Origin: Eutrigla gurnardus
Lineage: Eukaryota; Chordata; Actinopteri; Perciformes; Triglidae
Direction: 5' to 3'
DNA: 64,000 nt
Assembly: GCA_963514095.1 (NCBI GenBank)
Contig: OY741276.1
Span: 5,955,586 to 6,019,585, forward strand
Position numbers and translations under genes: made by a program
Notes under the pieces: model-generated
The model's input: the letters and a program-made list of their open reading frames with translations, nothing else
The model's database searches: none
What the model was told of the DNA's origin: nothing
Shown: positions 48,160 to 60,845 of the stretch, piece by piece
Position numbering within the stretch: the stretch's first letter is position 1
Layout: every line of letters begins with the position of its first letter

Positions 48160-48312
48160 CCATTCAACGTCCTCTTCCTCCTTTTGTTGGGAAGTGTTGC
48201 GCCCCAACTATTTAAGCTCACCTCCTACCTACCCAGAGCTTTGTTCCTGCTCCTCTGCAGACCAGTAATGAGCCAACCGCCACAAAACTGCTAGGAAATT
48301 AATGACTCATTA
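48160..48312. promoter_or_regulatory. Candidate regulatory block ending in palindromic AP-1/homeodomain site
   Basis: Repeat-free block ending in TAATGACTCATTA (48300-48312), a palindrome about a central base that merges AP-1 (TGACTCA) with two TAAT cores. The near-identical motif at 2709-2721 is noted in findings. Confidence 0.25.
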
Positions 48313-51300
48313 CGGATGGGGCCTAGACCGCTCCGCAGCCTCTCCTCCTCCCCCCCTACATGCCCGCATGTAATCCTCTCTCTCTCCCCCTCTTTCTCTC
48401 TATTACTCTCATCCCTTCAGCCCATACAGAAAGACCCCAACACCTCCCTATCAATTAGAGCCTATTACAGGGCTCCCATGCTAGCAGGGCAAAGAAAGAA
48501 GGCCTTCACAGCTCAAGAGTGTGTGCAGCAGAGATTGGGCGAGTTGAATGAGGAGCCTTTAGGTGCTCCTTTCACACCTTGCCCTTATCCATTATGCCAG
48601 TCTGTAGAGCCCCCTAGGAGAAACGTGCAGCCCCAAATAGACTTGGGGATGAAAATAAGTCAAGGGAGGGATTCTTGGTCACACCTTTTTTTTTTTTTTT
48701 TTTCCTCCCCTTCTTCCTTCTACTCCGGCGTCAAATTATATCATAACTAGTCCTTAAGCAAAGCAACATGGTCACCGTGCTCCTCCTTTTAGAATGGAGT
48801 GTGAGAAAAAAAGATGGCGAGATCTGAATGGTATGTATTAATCATGCCATCTGTGTCTGCGTTCAAGGAAGGACGGGTTGAGACAGATGTTAACAAGATA
48901 AAGCAAATGGTGGACAAGCACCTACACATGAAAATTCATGTGGTTATTGATTTCTTTTAGTTTCACTCGGTTTTACCCTCCATTTCACTCCCGAGGCAAT
49001 ACCGACTTATTCATGGGACTGTTGGTCTTTGTTCAAGGCTACAACAAAAAAACACTGTTCTACATTGCCAGCATTTTAGAATACCTCCCCCCTGATAGGG
49101 TATGTATCAGCTTCTCATTCAAGCATGCTATCTATGCTCATTGGCTTTTGAAGCTATGGTGCATTTCAAGGCAATCCCTCCGAGAGTGAATGGGTGAGAT
49201 CACATGGGTTTGAGGTGGTTTAGAATGACAAATCCTGCTGAAAGTGTCATTTCCAGTTGGAGACATCAATCGGGTGTGTGAAACAGGGGGCCCCGGGAGA
49301 CGACCGATAGCCTGGGAGATTCCCGACAAGAGCAAAAGGGCCCGGGGATCAGCTCATTCTCACCTGGATAAGACAGGAATTTCACAAAGCGCTTCAAATA
49401 CACGGAGCAAAGTGCGAAAAGGAGAAGGAGCAGCAGAAACATGAAGACAACTTAGGAAAGAAATGCAGGGAGAATATATCTTTTATATCACCTTTACGAT
49501 GTATATCCTTATATTACAGTTGAAACTAATTTACTAAACAAATAACACAAAATCCAGCAATACAAAAGCAAAATCATGTTGGAAAAGTTGAAACTGCTCG
49601 TCCTTTTTGACTTTGATACTCTTGTATATGGTAAATGTTTCGCATGTAAAAATAAAATACACTAAACAGGAGTTGATCAATGGGCTCCATCTGTGGAGGA
49701 TTGTCAAACCTCGTAAGTATAGTTAATAGGGAGATATTAAAACACTGACATAAACAGATTAAACATCAGAATTATTTGCAGCGTTATTTTCTGGCCAAAC
49801 ATTTTTGGTAACTGTAAAACGGTGTACATAGGCAGTGGTATTAACCCTAATATAAAGCCTCCATTAGCTAAAGAGAGAGCAAAATGGCCGATAATTATTG
49901 TGCCAGCTCATTAGACTTGTTTTGACACTAAAACCACTTAAATTACTACACAGCCGCACGCACAAGCGCAGATGCACACACACACATGCAGATGTTGGGC
50001 GTTTATTCCCGTCATAATGAGGCAGATACTGTACAGGTTGGGTTTTACTTGTTTAGATGAAAAACGAAACACTTTAACCTACGTTTAATAGGGTCTCCCC
50101 ATTACAGGAGCAATTTATAAACGCGTCTTTGGATGGTAAATTTCATGAATTGCTGCCTCCTACAAAAACAAGTGCAAATGATTGCTATGCGAGTCACAGT
50201 AGACCGTAGCACTAGTTAAAGGCACACGGTTACGTATGTTATTTTTACTCGCCGAGGGCAGAATGCAGCCAACTTAGCAGAAAAACACTCAAGTCGTAAA
50301 AAGATCCGAGTATAAAAGAAATGCTAATACAGCACGGCACTGTTGACTCTATTGATTCCATGAAAATGTTACCAAGGAAATAAACACAAAAGGAAGGCAA
50401 TCTCCTCTGTACCTGTTATACATCTTGGCTAATAATGATACAGACTCCTAAGGAATAAAATCCTTGGGGCTGGCCATGAAAGTTTAAGATTCAATGCGGT
50501 AAAATACAATGTGCTGTAAAATATTAATGTGTGTGGTAAAATTATGCTGGTGGTAATATTTTAGATTGCTGCTGTCTGTAAAACAGGCATATCTGTATTT
50601 ATTTACAAGCAGGGGTAGTGGATGGGGGGCTTTGTTTGAAGCCACGTTTATGAATATCGACTCAGGCTCCAAGGTAAGTGGCTATAAATCTGTGAGAGGA
50701 TCTTTGTAAAGTTCCCTTGGAGGACATAACTTCAGGTCTAACCGCCTCCTTCCTGCACTTGACTTTTAAACATTTAGACGTAAGCCCGGCCAACTGCATT
50801 TAGAGCAGCTTCTAAATTATGAAGGGTTCAATTTTGAGAGTCCAAGTGTTAACCAATCAAAGTTGATAAATTGTGGCAATAGATTTCTCCAGGATAGAAA
50901 CAGAGGCGTGTTTGGCCCTTGATCTACGCTGTTTATGAGTTTAGGGAATACTGAAATGGATCTTTGCACAACCTGCTATGTTCCAGATGTTGACTCGGAT
51001 GAACTCAGCGGAAGATGCCCTTAAACCCTGGAGACCCACAACATACACCCACACGCCTCTCAATGTGCTTGAACACCACATACTATGCTAAACTATTCCG
51101 TTTTTCTTGCTGTGCATACAGCAAATAACTTCCCAGCTCCGTTGCTCGTCTCTTTGGGCGAGCTGATGAAAGGTGTGAACTACTTGAAGCCGAGATCGTG
51201 ACCCGTGCTAATGAGGGAAACATTACTTATATGATTAAAAGATCGCGTATCACGTAGCTCACATCACCTTAGGCTATCGAGACCAGCTGTACGAGATCTC

Positions 51301-51650
51301 CGGGTCCACATCGGGCGAACCGTAGCCGGTGACTCATTCACACTTCATCCTTCTGTGCCATATCTTCGACATGTTTATCTATTTATTTTTAGTCCCGTGG
51401 TTCTGAGGTTCAGATCACGGAGGGTGATTGCATTAGTAATGGTGCTGCAGTGGGCTGACCCGGAGATGATGGGCACAGAGGTCCGTATCCTCCAGCTATG
51501 ATGATCGCATAAGGAGCCTGGATTAAGAGGACTGATTTCTTTCCTGGTTGAGTTCAAAGGGCTCAATCAAAGTGTTTCACTGCTGAACTTTTGCTCCCCA
51601 CTGTAAATGCATAATTAACTGACAAGTGGTTTTAAGGTTGAGCCCCGCAA
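48313..51650. other. Non-coding stretch
   Basis: A pyrimidine-rich patch (48340-48420) and a poly-T run (48688-48704) explain the 144-codon frame at 48316-48750. The remainder (48.7-51.6 kb) is single-copy-looking, AT-leaning DNA without arrays, hairpins or recognised mobile elements. Confidence 0.5.
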
Positions 51651-51689
51651 AAATAGTGGGTTTGTTTTTTTTTTCTTCCCTTTTCTGCC

Positions 51690-51830
51690 CGGTGATGAAC
51701 GCAGCTGATGTCACCGCGCCGTAATAAATGGCTGGAAAGCTGCATTGATCCAACCATCTAATTCCAAGAAAATAGCTTCCTCCTGAGCTAAATTGGATAA
51801 AATTGACAAGCTCCCATTAAAGCCCCATAC
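51690..51830. promoter_or_regulatory. Candidate regulatory block
   Basis: Repeat-free, with CAGCTGATGTCACC, GTAATAAATGG, CTAATTCC, CTAAATTGGATAAAATTGAC and CATTAAAGC in about 130 bases. The texture suggests a conserved enhancer, but no conservation data are available. Confidence 0.22.
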
Positions 51831-54224
51831 CTCTCCTGCTCTCTCCTCTCCTTTCTCCCCCCTCATTTCTTCCCTTTTTACATTTCTTTCTCCCCAGTGC
51901 GCCTCCTGCTTTCTCGGGGGCCAGAACGATCTCGCTCTCGCCCATTCTGTCCGTGACGCCAGCTGACACAAGGTATCGGTTCACACCCCGAACACACAGA
52001 CAGAGGTGCTAAACAAGGACTTCAGGACATGTCACAGCGCACTTAAAGGGATCCAGAAGGAGTTCAGACACGGCAGGATGAGCCACGCTTGTTCACAAAC
52101 ACATACTGTGTACTGTACACAATCAATCCTGCTTTTGTCTTGGCTTAAGAAAAATGGGATATTCATTGATTATATGGTAAGAACTATCAACACTATAATA
52201 ATACCTCCTTTTCCTTACATTTATGTGGCCTAATTTATATCTGAGTTTTGTATTTAAAATGTACAAGCCTCTCTTTTCCCAAATAAAGTAAATAACCTAT
52301 TTTTCTCTGAGAGACCATGAATGTTTGCAGTTATAATGTGCTTCTGAGATCTAATGCAATTAGACTGTGTTTAGTGCTTAATCAGCCTTGATTACCTGTT
52401 GAATGTTTTAAACAGACAGCCTCCTGCCGCTCAGAGACATGCAGGTTGGGCCGGACTCATTAAAAATGACGTAGACATTCGAGAAAGAAACTAAATAAAA
52501 TATACGATTATGAAATTGAGAACGTGTTTTTATATTATCACTTATATTTATTATATATATATTTAGATATTATACAATATGTTGCAAACAGAAGCTCTAA
52601 AAAGAAATACTTTATGTATTTAATATGTTGTTGATTCTCTGACTGTCTGTTTAAATGTCTTATCTGGTGTGACAAGCAGTGGGAGGCATGCATAGTTTTT
52701 GTATTACAGATTTAAACCACACAACAGCCATTTCTTTTCATACAAACACATTGATGAACCCACATGACTGTAGTGGCTCTCTACACACAAGGGCCCATGG
52801 GTAGATTCTCAGGTAGCAATCCAAATCTGTGACAATTTCAGGGATAATTGTATATCTCAAGTGTTTGTCCCATCTATATCTGCTTAAAAAGTGGTCCACG
52901 TCCCCCGAAGTTAGTGCCATCACACAGCGTATGATTTGTTTCCCCCCTCCTCTCACTTCCTGTTTTGTGAGTGAAAATCGTGTGGAGCCCACACCACTTT
53001 AAGCCAGTATTTACAGTTACGATCTGGCTGTTGTTTTCCAAGGAGCGGAGCTGTGCTTTGCCTTTTATTTTTTTTAAATTCATTTAGCTGTAAGGCAGAG
53101 TGTGATAAGACAGAACGAAGACTTCCCTCATAACGAGGCACATGCCAAGTCTGACATAATCCAATCTGGTCCATTTTCATCAGCTTTTGTCTTGTGTTTT
53201 TTGCTTCTCTTTTGGACTTTCCTTTGGTTCCAACGATGGCTCAAAAACCTGAAATGACACAATTCGGTCGCACTTGTATGGCGGTGAGGCTGCAATCCAA
53301 ACGGCTTTTCTGCAGTGAAATCCTTGAAGACCCACACACATTTAAATCTGGCCCTGGGGGCAACAGGCTCTAAACCACTGAGATAAAAAAACATCCAGGC
53401 CAAAAGCAAAAATATATATTTTAAGGGAGGGCTTACCATGGCAACAAAAAGGCATGTCAAACTTGTGGAAAGGAGGCATTCTGACTGAGGAGTAAACACA
53501 GACCAGTGTGCCCGTAGGAGAGCCTAGGAAAAGCTCTCCGCATATTAAAGGGCCCAGCCTCACACATGTATACAGCAAGAAGAGAGACAATGGCGGTAAT
53601 AACAGGCGAGGCGTCAGGGAGCGGAAAAGACGGTTAAACGGTCATTTACGGGAAGAAACGCAACAGGGCCTAATAGAGGCTGTGCCATCGGCTGGATCTC
53701 GCAGAAGGAGACAAACAGCGTCCTCGTAAGTGTGTTATTGGACCTTAACAAGAAACATTTCATCCGGTCCACTGGTCTGCAGTGAGTCAAAACATTAAGC
53801 ATTTACTAAGGAAGCTTATTTATTACATCGACACCTGGTTTCCACGGGGACTCCAGATGTTTCTGCGTAACGTCAGGTAACGGATACGGCATCGTACCAA
53901 AATATTTAGCCGAATACGAGGAGGAAGTCAGAATTCATAACAGCAACTGTCGGGGGATAAATGGAGGGAAAAAGTGACCACTAACATGCGTGATGGAACA
54001 GCACCACAGACAAACTGGGTATTTTGTAAAAACTGTCCACATGTGTCTACATAAAGGAACACTCCCCTTCACCTCAAATTAACGACAGGGTGGAGAAACC
54101 CGGCGCCCCGCTGCTCCGTGGCGTGCTGTGTCACCTTCATGGCAAGCCGGCAATACGCCACGAGGATGTATCCAATCCTCGGTAATATATGACGACAGCA
54201 AAATAAATTTGGCAGAGAAGTGAA

Positions 54225-54228
<4 letters not shown>
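51831..54228. other. Non-coding stretch
   Basis: AT-rich at 52230-52680. Minus-strand frames at 52738-53499 have a mixed composition that could derive from an old element, but no motif is recognised and they are broken by frame changes. No gene is called. Confidence 0.45.
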
Positions 54229-54310
<82 letters not shown>

Positions 54311-54311
54311 G
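54229..54311. repeat. (GAAA)n microsatellite, about 20 units
   Basis: Perfect AAGA tetranucleotide array of about 80 bases. The minus-strand Phe/Leu/Ser-rich frame over it is an artefact. Confidence 0.97.
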
Positions 54312-55922
54312 TCTGATTCCCAGAAATAAAAAAAACAACTCGCTATATTCTCCTTTTCTATTCACGCTCGTGCCATGAATGCTTACGTTTCCAGTGTAAA
54401 CACAATCATTGCTCGGAGAGAATGATGAAAAGCCGTTACTCTTATTATAGGAGAAAATAACAAGCTCTCATGAAGGGATTGATTGTTTTCAAATCGTAGA
54501 TCTTTGTAAGAGGAGTGTAAAGTAGAGCTAAGTCTCCATTATACGACGCTGCTGCTACATTGCTTTTGATTTTCTGTCAACATCCCTCTTACCAACCCAG
54601 GCACTGTATTTACTAAATGCATCGGGGCCAAGAAATGGATTGAATATATTGTTCGTATTCTGCAATCCAAATTGTGTCAACCGGTTGGAGGTATTGCGGC
54701 TCTTTTATTCCGCGTGTCTCACTCTGCCAATGTTTATAGATACCGTAGGACTCTCCTGAATAGTCGACTGCACAATATGGGTGTAGTTACTGTTACAAAA
54801 ACCCGACATAAATTAACCGTGAACCAAGCGAGCAGGCAACTCACTACTGCAAAGCTCTTTCTCTCTCCGATGCGAGGATTATGCACAGAAGGAGTCCTGA
54901 AAGTGGAAACTGATCCACACACAAACCAACGCCTGTTTAATAAAGATGTTGTTGTTTTTTGTTCTGTATTGTAAGTCTTGTGTTTTTACACCCAAACGGT
55001 GTTTTTATGATGGTAATGATTATTGAATGTTGTTCAGCACGTAAAACATGCCTTTGAAAAAGGAAGACAAGCACGGTGCATCATCTTAATGTTTATAATC
55101 AAATTTAAGGTGCCAGTATATTTTAATGCGTTGTTCCGGGGGTTTTTTCTTGATAGCGTTCCGTGAATTTACAAGAATGTAACAATTCAGTATCCGAACA
55201 CGATGCCAACATCGCAATGTAGGTGAGGATTAAAGCAGCGGTGTCCTAAACTTCCACCAAACACTTCAACAACCTAAACACACGTGCACAAACACACAGT
55301 ACATACAGATAACTTGCATCCTTCTCTCGTTGCCGTATATACCTTTGGTGGCTAAGTTGCCCTACCCCACTGTCTATTATAAGTCACTCATCGGCACTCT
55401 TCCCCTTCTCCCTCGGAGTCACGGCCCCTCTGTCCCCTCTAAGTACCCCAATAAATTCAAATGTAATGCTCCTAAATGAGATCACTTACATGTGCCATTT
55501 CTCTTCAACCATATTTATCATCTAACACTTTGGCCTTCATTAACAAATGGCACTCAAGGGTGTGGTAGTGGTTGGTGATTCCTCATCCCTGCCACAGCAG
55601 AGAGAGGGAGGGAGAGGGAGGGAGGGAGAGATTGAACTAGGTGGGGGTTAACACTTCACTTTGTGACGTAAGTCTGGGTACAAAGTCGCTAAGTGTTTCA
55701 TGAGGTCAACGCAATGACTGGCCAGCAGATCCACACAGATACAGTAAGCAGCATGAACAAAGGCAAGGCCGCACCAAAACATTTTTCGGTGACATTTAGC
55801 GTCTCGACGTTGAAATTATGTCGTCGGCACAAGTTGAATATAGCTTGTAAACATAGATGTGGCCACCCAGGATGCCAAAGATGACTCACTCTATTCACCA
55901 AAACAGTACAGAATCATACTTC
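54312..55922. other. Non-coding stretch with a G4 motif
   Basis: Single-copy-looking DNA. GGGAGGGAGAGGGAGGGAGGG at 55606-55626 has five G3 runs with short loops, a canonical quadruplex motif. No gene is recognised. Confidence 0.5.

Positions 55923-55957
<35 letters not shown>
55923..55957. repeat. (CA)17 microsatellite
   Basis: Perfect CA array. Confidence 0.96.
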
Positions 55958-55959
<2 letters not shown>

Positions 55960-55989
55960 CTTCACAACGCTATCAAACAGTAAATGTAA

Positions 55990-56240
55990 AATCCCGAGGC
56001 CACCCACCGTCCAATGAGCATCAACCAACTCGTCTGGCATTTACAGCGATGGATTTAATTGGCCGTGGTCCCCGGCATGGTGTGAGGCGGCGGGGTGCAT
56101 TTGCATGGGACTACGCCTGTAATATTATATATTGTTCATCACTTAAGGTTAAGCCCACCTTTTGTTTAATTTATAGCCCAACTATTCTTCCAGCGCTGGC
56201 ACTCTCCCCCTCATATGCATTGGCAAAGAAGTTTCAGTTT
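55990..56240. promoter_or_regulatory. Candidate regulatory block with POU octamer
   Basis: Repeat-free block after the CA array. A perfect octamer ATTTGCAT lies at 56099-56106, bound by POU-domain factors, with GATTTAATTGG upstream and ATTTATAGCCC downstream. No gene explains it; motif-based inference. Confidence 0.28.
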
Positions 56241-56259
56241 AGCTATTAATTATCACGAC

Positions 56260-57237
56260 AATGGAAAGATGCACAAAGCAAGGGTAACCCCTTTTTTATT
56301 TCCTTTAATAAACATTTTAAAACAGCTTCATTACAATAATGTATTTTGATTAACGATGTTTACCACAGTGCTGGTAGTGAAAATTGCATTGCCATAAATT
56401 AAACCAATAAAAGTTAGTTGATGAATTATTGCCTAAATGTAAAATGTTACAGTCTAATTCATTCACAGCGGCTCCACTCATACAGTATCTACATATTCAT
56501 AGAATAATAAACATAATTAATTAATTTGATTTACCTTTAACTTAACTGAAAACATTTTGTTTTCCTTCATTTTCTAATATTCATTGTTTCAATTATGAAT
56601 AAACACAAACATGGAGGAGTAAGAATGTAGTGTTCATGTTACTCTCCAATATTACATTATGCAGTTATTGATTTCAGAACATCTCGAGGAAAGTTTTAAT
56701 GATATGCTTTATGTGCAGACACACCACACACATTCTCAAGACCTCAATTTATAGCATGTATACACCTAATTTATGTATGTAATACATGAATGCATGTTAT
56801 ATATAGACACATACATATGGTATATATGCATGCATTTATTTAAAAATACTGTTAATTAAACTTTTTTATATTTTATTTTGATAATTTCAGTGTATGTTTG
56901 TACTCCTCTTTAAAAAGCAACAGATTCTAACTATAGGATGGTATAAAATAATTAACCTTTATTCATATTTTGCATTAAAATGTATTCAAACCAGATTTGT
57001 ATTTAGATATTTAGCATACTGATGTACTTCTTAAAAGCGGATGATTATAAGAATTATAAGATTATGAGTTGATTATAGAAAACTACATTTCAGAATGATA
57101 TAATTTGGAATAAACCATACTTGCATAAATTAGGATAGATGTAAAATAAATACTAACATAGTGACTGAATTAAACAGACATAATGTCATTTCACATGCAG
57201 AAATACATTTTTACTCCTGACTCTAACTTCTGTTTTT

Positions 57238-57270
<33 letters not shown>

Positions 57271-57430
57271 GAATAACATTAAAAGAACATAAACACATTT
57301 TTATCATAGCCACTTTCAGTTCTTCTCTGATGAATACTTGTTCATGCTGATTTCAAACAATGCATTGGGAGTCTCTTGTATTTAACAGAGCAAAAGGCTG
57401 TGTACCCTCAAGGTACATTTACTATCTCTC
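56260..57430. other. AT-rich block of about 1.2 kb
   Basis: Strikingly AT-rich compared with both flanks, with AATAAACATT, TTAATTAATTTG and TATATA-type motifs throughout and very few CpG. It includes a TA array at 57239-57270. No frame of 60 codons or more is present. Such DNA can act as a matrix-attachment region or as a DNA-unwinding element; this is inference. Confidence 0.6.
57239..57270. repeat. (TA)n array with AAAT interruption
   Basis: About 32 bases of alternating TA. Confidence 0.93.
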
Positions 57431-57949
57431 TCAAAAAATAAAAAAAAAAGCAAAAAAAAAAAAGAGAGAAGGGGAAGCTTTGTGGGGCAAGTCTAACATT
57501 TTAACATCTCTGCGTTTCATCTAAATCACTGACAACAAAATAGCCTCGAGCATGATTCTCTCTCTCTCGCTCCCTCAAAGTTAACTATGACATCTGGCAT
57601 GGGCTCTGAACACCATGACAACAGACACCAGACTACAGACACCACGGCAGCATACAACTGTAGAGCAAGAAAAGAGACAGTGAGGAAGAGAGGAGGGGGG
57701 GGCACAGCTTGTTAATGGGGGAGAATGCAATGTAAAGAGATCAGTAATTACCATTATTTAAACAACTCCCAATAACAAGTGGATTATGTAGAGCCGAGCT
57801 ATTGTGAAGACAAGCGTCGCTGTAAATGTTTCTGATGCAAATCCTTTTTTTTTAAGTTTGAAAATCTAGGAACCATTGTCTGGACGAGGAACATATGCTG
57901 CTGGTACAGTAAAATACATCATTTGGGCTAAGCTAATAACCGAGGACAC
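57431..57949. other. Non-coding stretch
   Basis: A-runs near 57440-57463, a G run (57696-57702) and a short repeated CAGACACCA motif near 57623-57648. Nothing else. Confidence 0.5.
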
Positions 57950-58140
57950 ACACTTGTTTTACAGTGAATATTTGAATGCATTATTCATTTGAGCATAAAG
58001 GATCCAGAGGAGATGGTACATGAGCCCCTCTGTGTGCCCCGGGGCTATTGTCATGGCGGGCATAATAGGAGGGGATTGTAGTGCAAATGTTATCATCTGT
58101 ATATCCTAATGCTGAAATTTAGGATGGGACTGCGAATCAT
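57950..58140. promoter_or_regulatory. Candidate regulatory block
   Basis: Repeat-free, with CTATTGT (58045-58051, SOX-type), TGCAAAT (58082-58088, POU half-site), TTATTCATTTGAGC and GGCATAATAGG. SOX and POU cores 31 bases apart hint at joint use, though not in the classic adjacent SOX-POU arrangement. No gene explains the block. Confidence 0.27.
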
Positions 58141-59057
58141 GACGAGACGTCTGAGACGGGAGCGGTGACAGAGGGAGAGAAGGGAGAGTGAAGGCAGGAA
58201 CACTGAGGCAGGTAATACTCTGGACACTGCCACTCACTTTCCCAATCAGGCAGAAATTATAATTTTAATAGACATTCAATTAGATTCATTATTCCACATT
58301 TCTTCCTTGTGTCGGTCAAGACCCCTCTCCATTTAGATTTATCTCTGGAACACATTTCTGTTCGGGCAAAACGATGGATTGACAACGCAAGGGGGAAAAA
58401 AGAGTGAAGTGAAATTCTGCTTGATGTCACTGACGGCTTAGCATGTAATTACTGTCACACGTGCACAATGGCGGTACTTAGAGAAGTGCAAGGAGAAAAA
58501 TCAATTTAGTCTTCAGGACCGCAACTTAAGTATAAGTACATAACTTTATTTGAAAGAGTGAGAGTGGAGGTCGTTTAAGTGGGAATGCATATGGATGTAT
58601 TTGGTGTTTTGGAGGTCCTTTCTCTCTGCCTCTTAAAAAGACCTGGGATGGATTGTCCAGCACCACCCTCTTGTGGAAGCTAAGTAAAATGCAGCCTCCG
58701 TTCCCAGCACTGCAGCCTCTCTCTCTCTCTCTCCCTGCTCCTCTCTGCATCCTGCTGCACCACTCCTCCTCCGGCTACATCTTCCTGTCGGAGACGCCCA
58801 GCCACTTCCCCCCCCCCCTGTCTCTTACGTTGCGCCTCCGTCTGTGTTTCACGCTCGGGCCTTCCGCGATCTCGGTGACCTCTTAGTCAAATATTTAGAT
58901 GGTCGATTTCAACCCCTTTAAGGAACTGCCTCACAACCTCTTGCCATAAAGAAATCGATGGGATGAGTTCAAAATGCCAGTGGAAATGTTCAAACATAAA
59001 CAGGTTCATTGGGAGGCTATTGGGAGGAGGGTTGGCAGAGGTAGTATTGGTGGAAGG

Positions 59058-59060
<3 letters not shown>
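58141..59060. other. Non-coding stretch
   Basis: CT array (58717-58733), poly-C (58809-58819), and a CTCF-like core on the minus strand (58665-58677). The Ser/Pro/Leu-rich frame at 58653-58886 follows the pyrimidine bias. No gene is seen. Confidence 0.5.

Positions 59061-59124
<64 letters not shown>
59061..59124. repeat. (TG)32 microsatellite
   Basis: Perfect TG array of about 64 bases. Confidence 0.97.
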
Positions 59125-59125
<1 letters not shown>

Positions 59126-59645
59126 AGGGGGGGCATAAAGCAGCTATGCATATGCATACGGGTAGAGAGGGATTACACAGAGGGATGAGATACCGAGAGG
59201 GTTTAAAAATGCTCGGGACACAGTGGGGAAGGCGGGGCATTTCTGTTTACCAATGAAGGAGAGGAGAGGAACGTATTTGGTACATCATAGCGAAAATGGT
59301 CTTCGCCTCTTGTGCTAAACAGAGTGACCTCTAGTCGAGGCCTTGGGGGGAAGAGGGTGTGGAGGGGGTAGAGTAGTTAGAGCAGCATACTCTCGCTGTT
59401 CCCTTCAGGGAGCGACACTGCACCAAATAGCATGGACAAACCAGGGCATTAATATCCTCACACTAACCCCCTGACAATACCCCATTATGTATGTACGCCT
59501 CTGTGCATTACACACCTTGAACTAGAAACAATCGCGCCCTTTTTCTTTCTCTCCCCTTAGCACTTGAACCGCAGCCAGGAAATGCAGAGAGCACATTTTA
59601 TTATATATTTTTATATTTCATAGGCAAAAAAAAAGGGGGTGTGCA

Positions 59646-59683
<38 letters not shown>

Positions 59684-60555
59684 AACACACCGCTGAACAC
59701 CTTCACTGTGTTCTTTACATAATCAGTTACCTTGTGACACCTACCTTTGCTGCAAATGACTGTTTGCCTTTTATTCGGCTCTGTGTTTTCTCTCTATCTC
59801 TCCCTTCCAGCCATGTGTATCATCTATAATTACAATTCACACTGATTCCAACCCGCCATGCTAAAACCCAGCCTACAGTATGAAATAAGAAAGCAGCTTG
59901 TAAGGTGCAAAGGGGGGAACATGACAACCAAGACACAAGGGAGGGAGAGAGGGGGGTAAAGGAGAGGGAAAAAAAATCCAAACACAAGTTGTGGCCGTGG
60001 GGTAACAGCATCAGCACAGTATTATGATATTTCTAAATGGGGAGCATGTCTGGTGACACGGGTCCCTGTCCAGATATCGATTGCTCCTGTGGCTGCAACA
60101 CTAACAGCAGTGGAGAGCCATTGAACTTTAAAGCAAATAGTCCTTCTCCCCCGCTCAGCGTCCTCTCACGGCCGATCAATACAGGTCAGCCCGGCACGGC
60201 TAACACCTCTATCTGGAATAATGGCCTTCCTCCTATAGTTACTGACCAGCAAGAGATGCAGACGGGCTTGGAAACCAGCTGGATGAGCTTCAAACGTCCA
60301 CATTACCTTTGGTTTTAAACAATAATAATTCAGTTAAAACAGTATTGACCGGCTGATGTGCTTATTACTTCATACATATCTATAAATGTTGAAATTCAAG
60401 TAACAATAATCTTTGTACGATACAGAATAAAAGCAATCACTGAAAACTATGCTATTTCATGAGCAGCTCCGACAGCAGTAAAACTACCAGTGCTTGGACC
60501 CCCCCACCACCCCCCCACCACATTGTCCTTTAAAAGTCTTCCATTTACTTCCATG
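59125..60555. other. Non-coding stretch with CA array
   Basis: CA array at 59646-59681. The remainder is single-copy-looking. The 93-codon frame at 60037-60318 has no recognised family. C-rich stretch at 60499-60520. Confidence 0.5.
59646..59681. repeat. (AC)18 microsatellite
   Basis: Perfect AC array. Confidence 0.96.
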
Positions 60556-60845
60556 CTTAATAGGTGGAGGTGGGCAGGGCATCTGTTTGATCCCCATTAG
60601 CCCTGTATTAGCCACTGTGACCCTAATGTTCCCCACTCCATTACTCTGCTGCATGGAGAGAAATGGACATGATGGCCCTGAGAAGAGAGGAAGGCTGAAG
60701 GGGTTCAGCATGGCTGGGCAGAGCTCAAGTGTGAACGGGGGAGAAACGCCCATCACCCATTCTGGATCACGGAGGAACCTCGCGGGACCCCCGAAGGGTT
60801 ACACCCTGTATTCACCTCGGCCCTGTCCGACTTCTCACAAAACAT
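60556..60845 (+). repeat. Duplicated segment, copy A
   Basis: Homologous in the same orientation to 62075-62375. The first about 104 bases align at roughly 80% by hand count. 60700-60738 is identical over 39 bases to 62230-62268. Weaker similarity (CCCTGTCYGAC and neighbours) continues to about 60843. It holds CCATTAGCCC, GTATTAGCCA and CCTAATG homeodomain-type cores. It does not resemble a known mobile element. The minus-strand frame over it (FTLELCPAMLNP) is shared with copy B only because the DNA is. Confidence 0.9.

Noticed and set aside
48316..48750. 144-codon plus-strand frame
   Set aside because: Bounded by a CT-rich tract and a poly-T run giving a Phe stretch; no family resemblance.
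52738..53499. Minus-strand frames with protein-like stretches
   Set aside because: They lie in different frames, lack splice signals between them, and match no family I can name; an old element is possible but unsupported.
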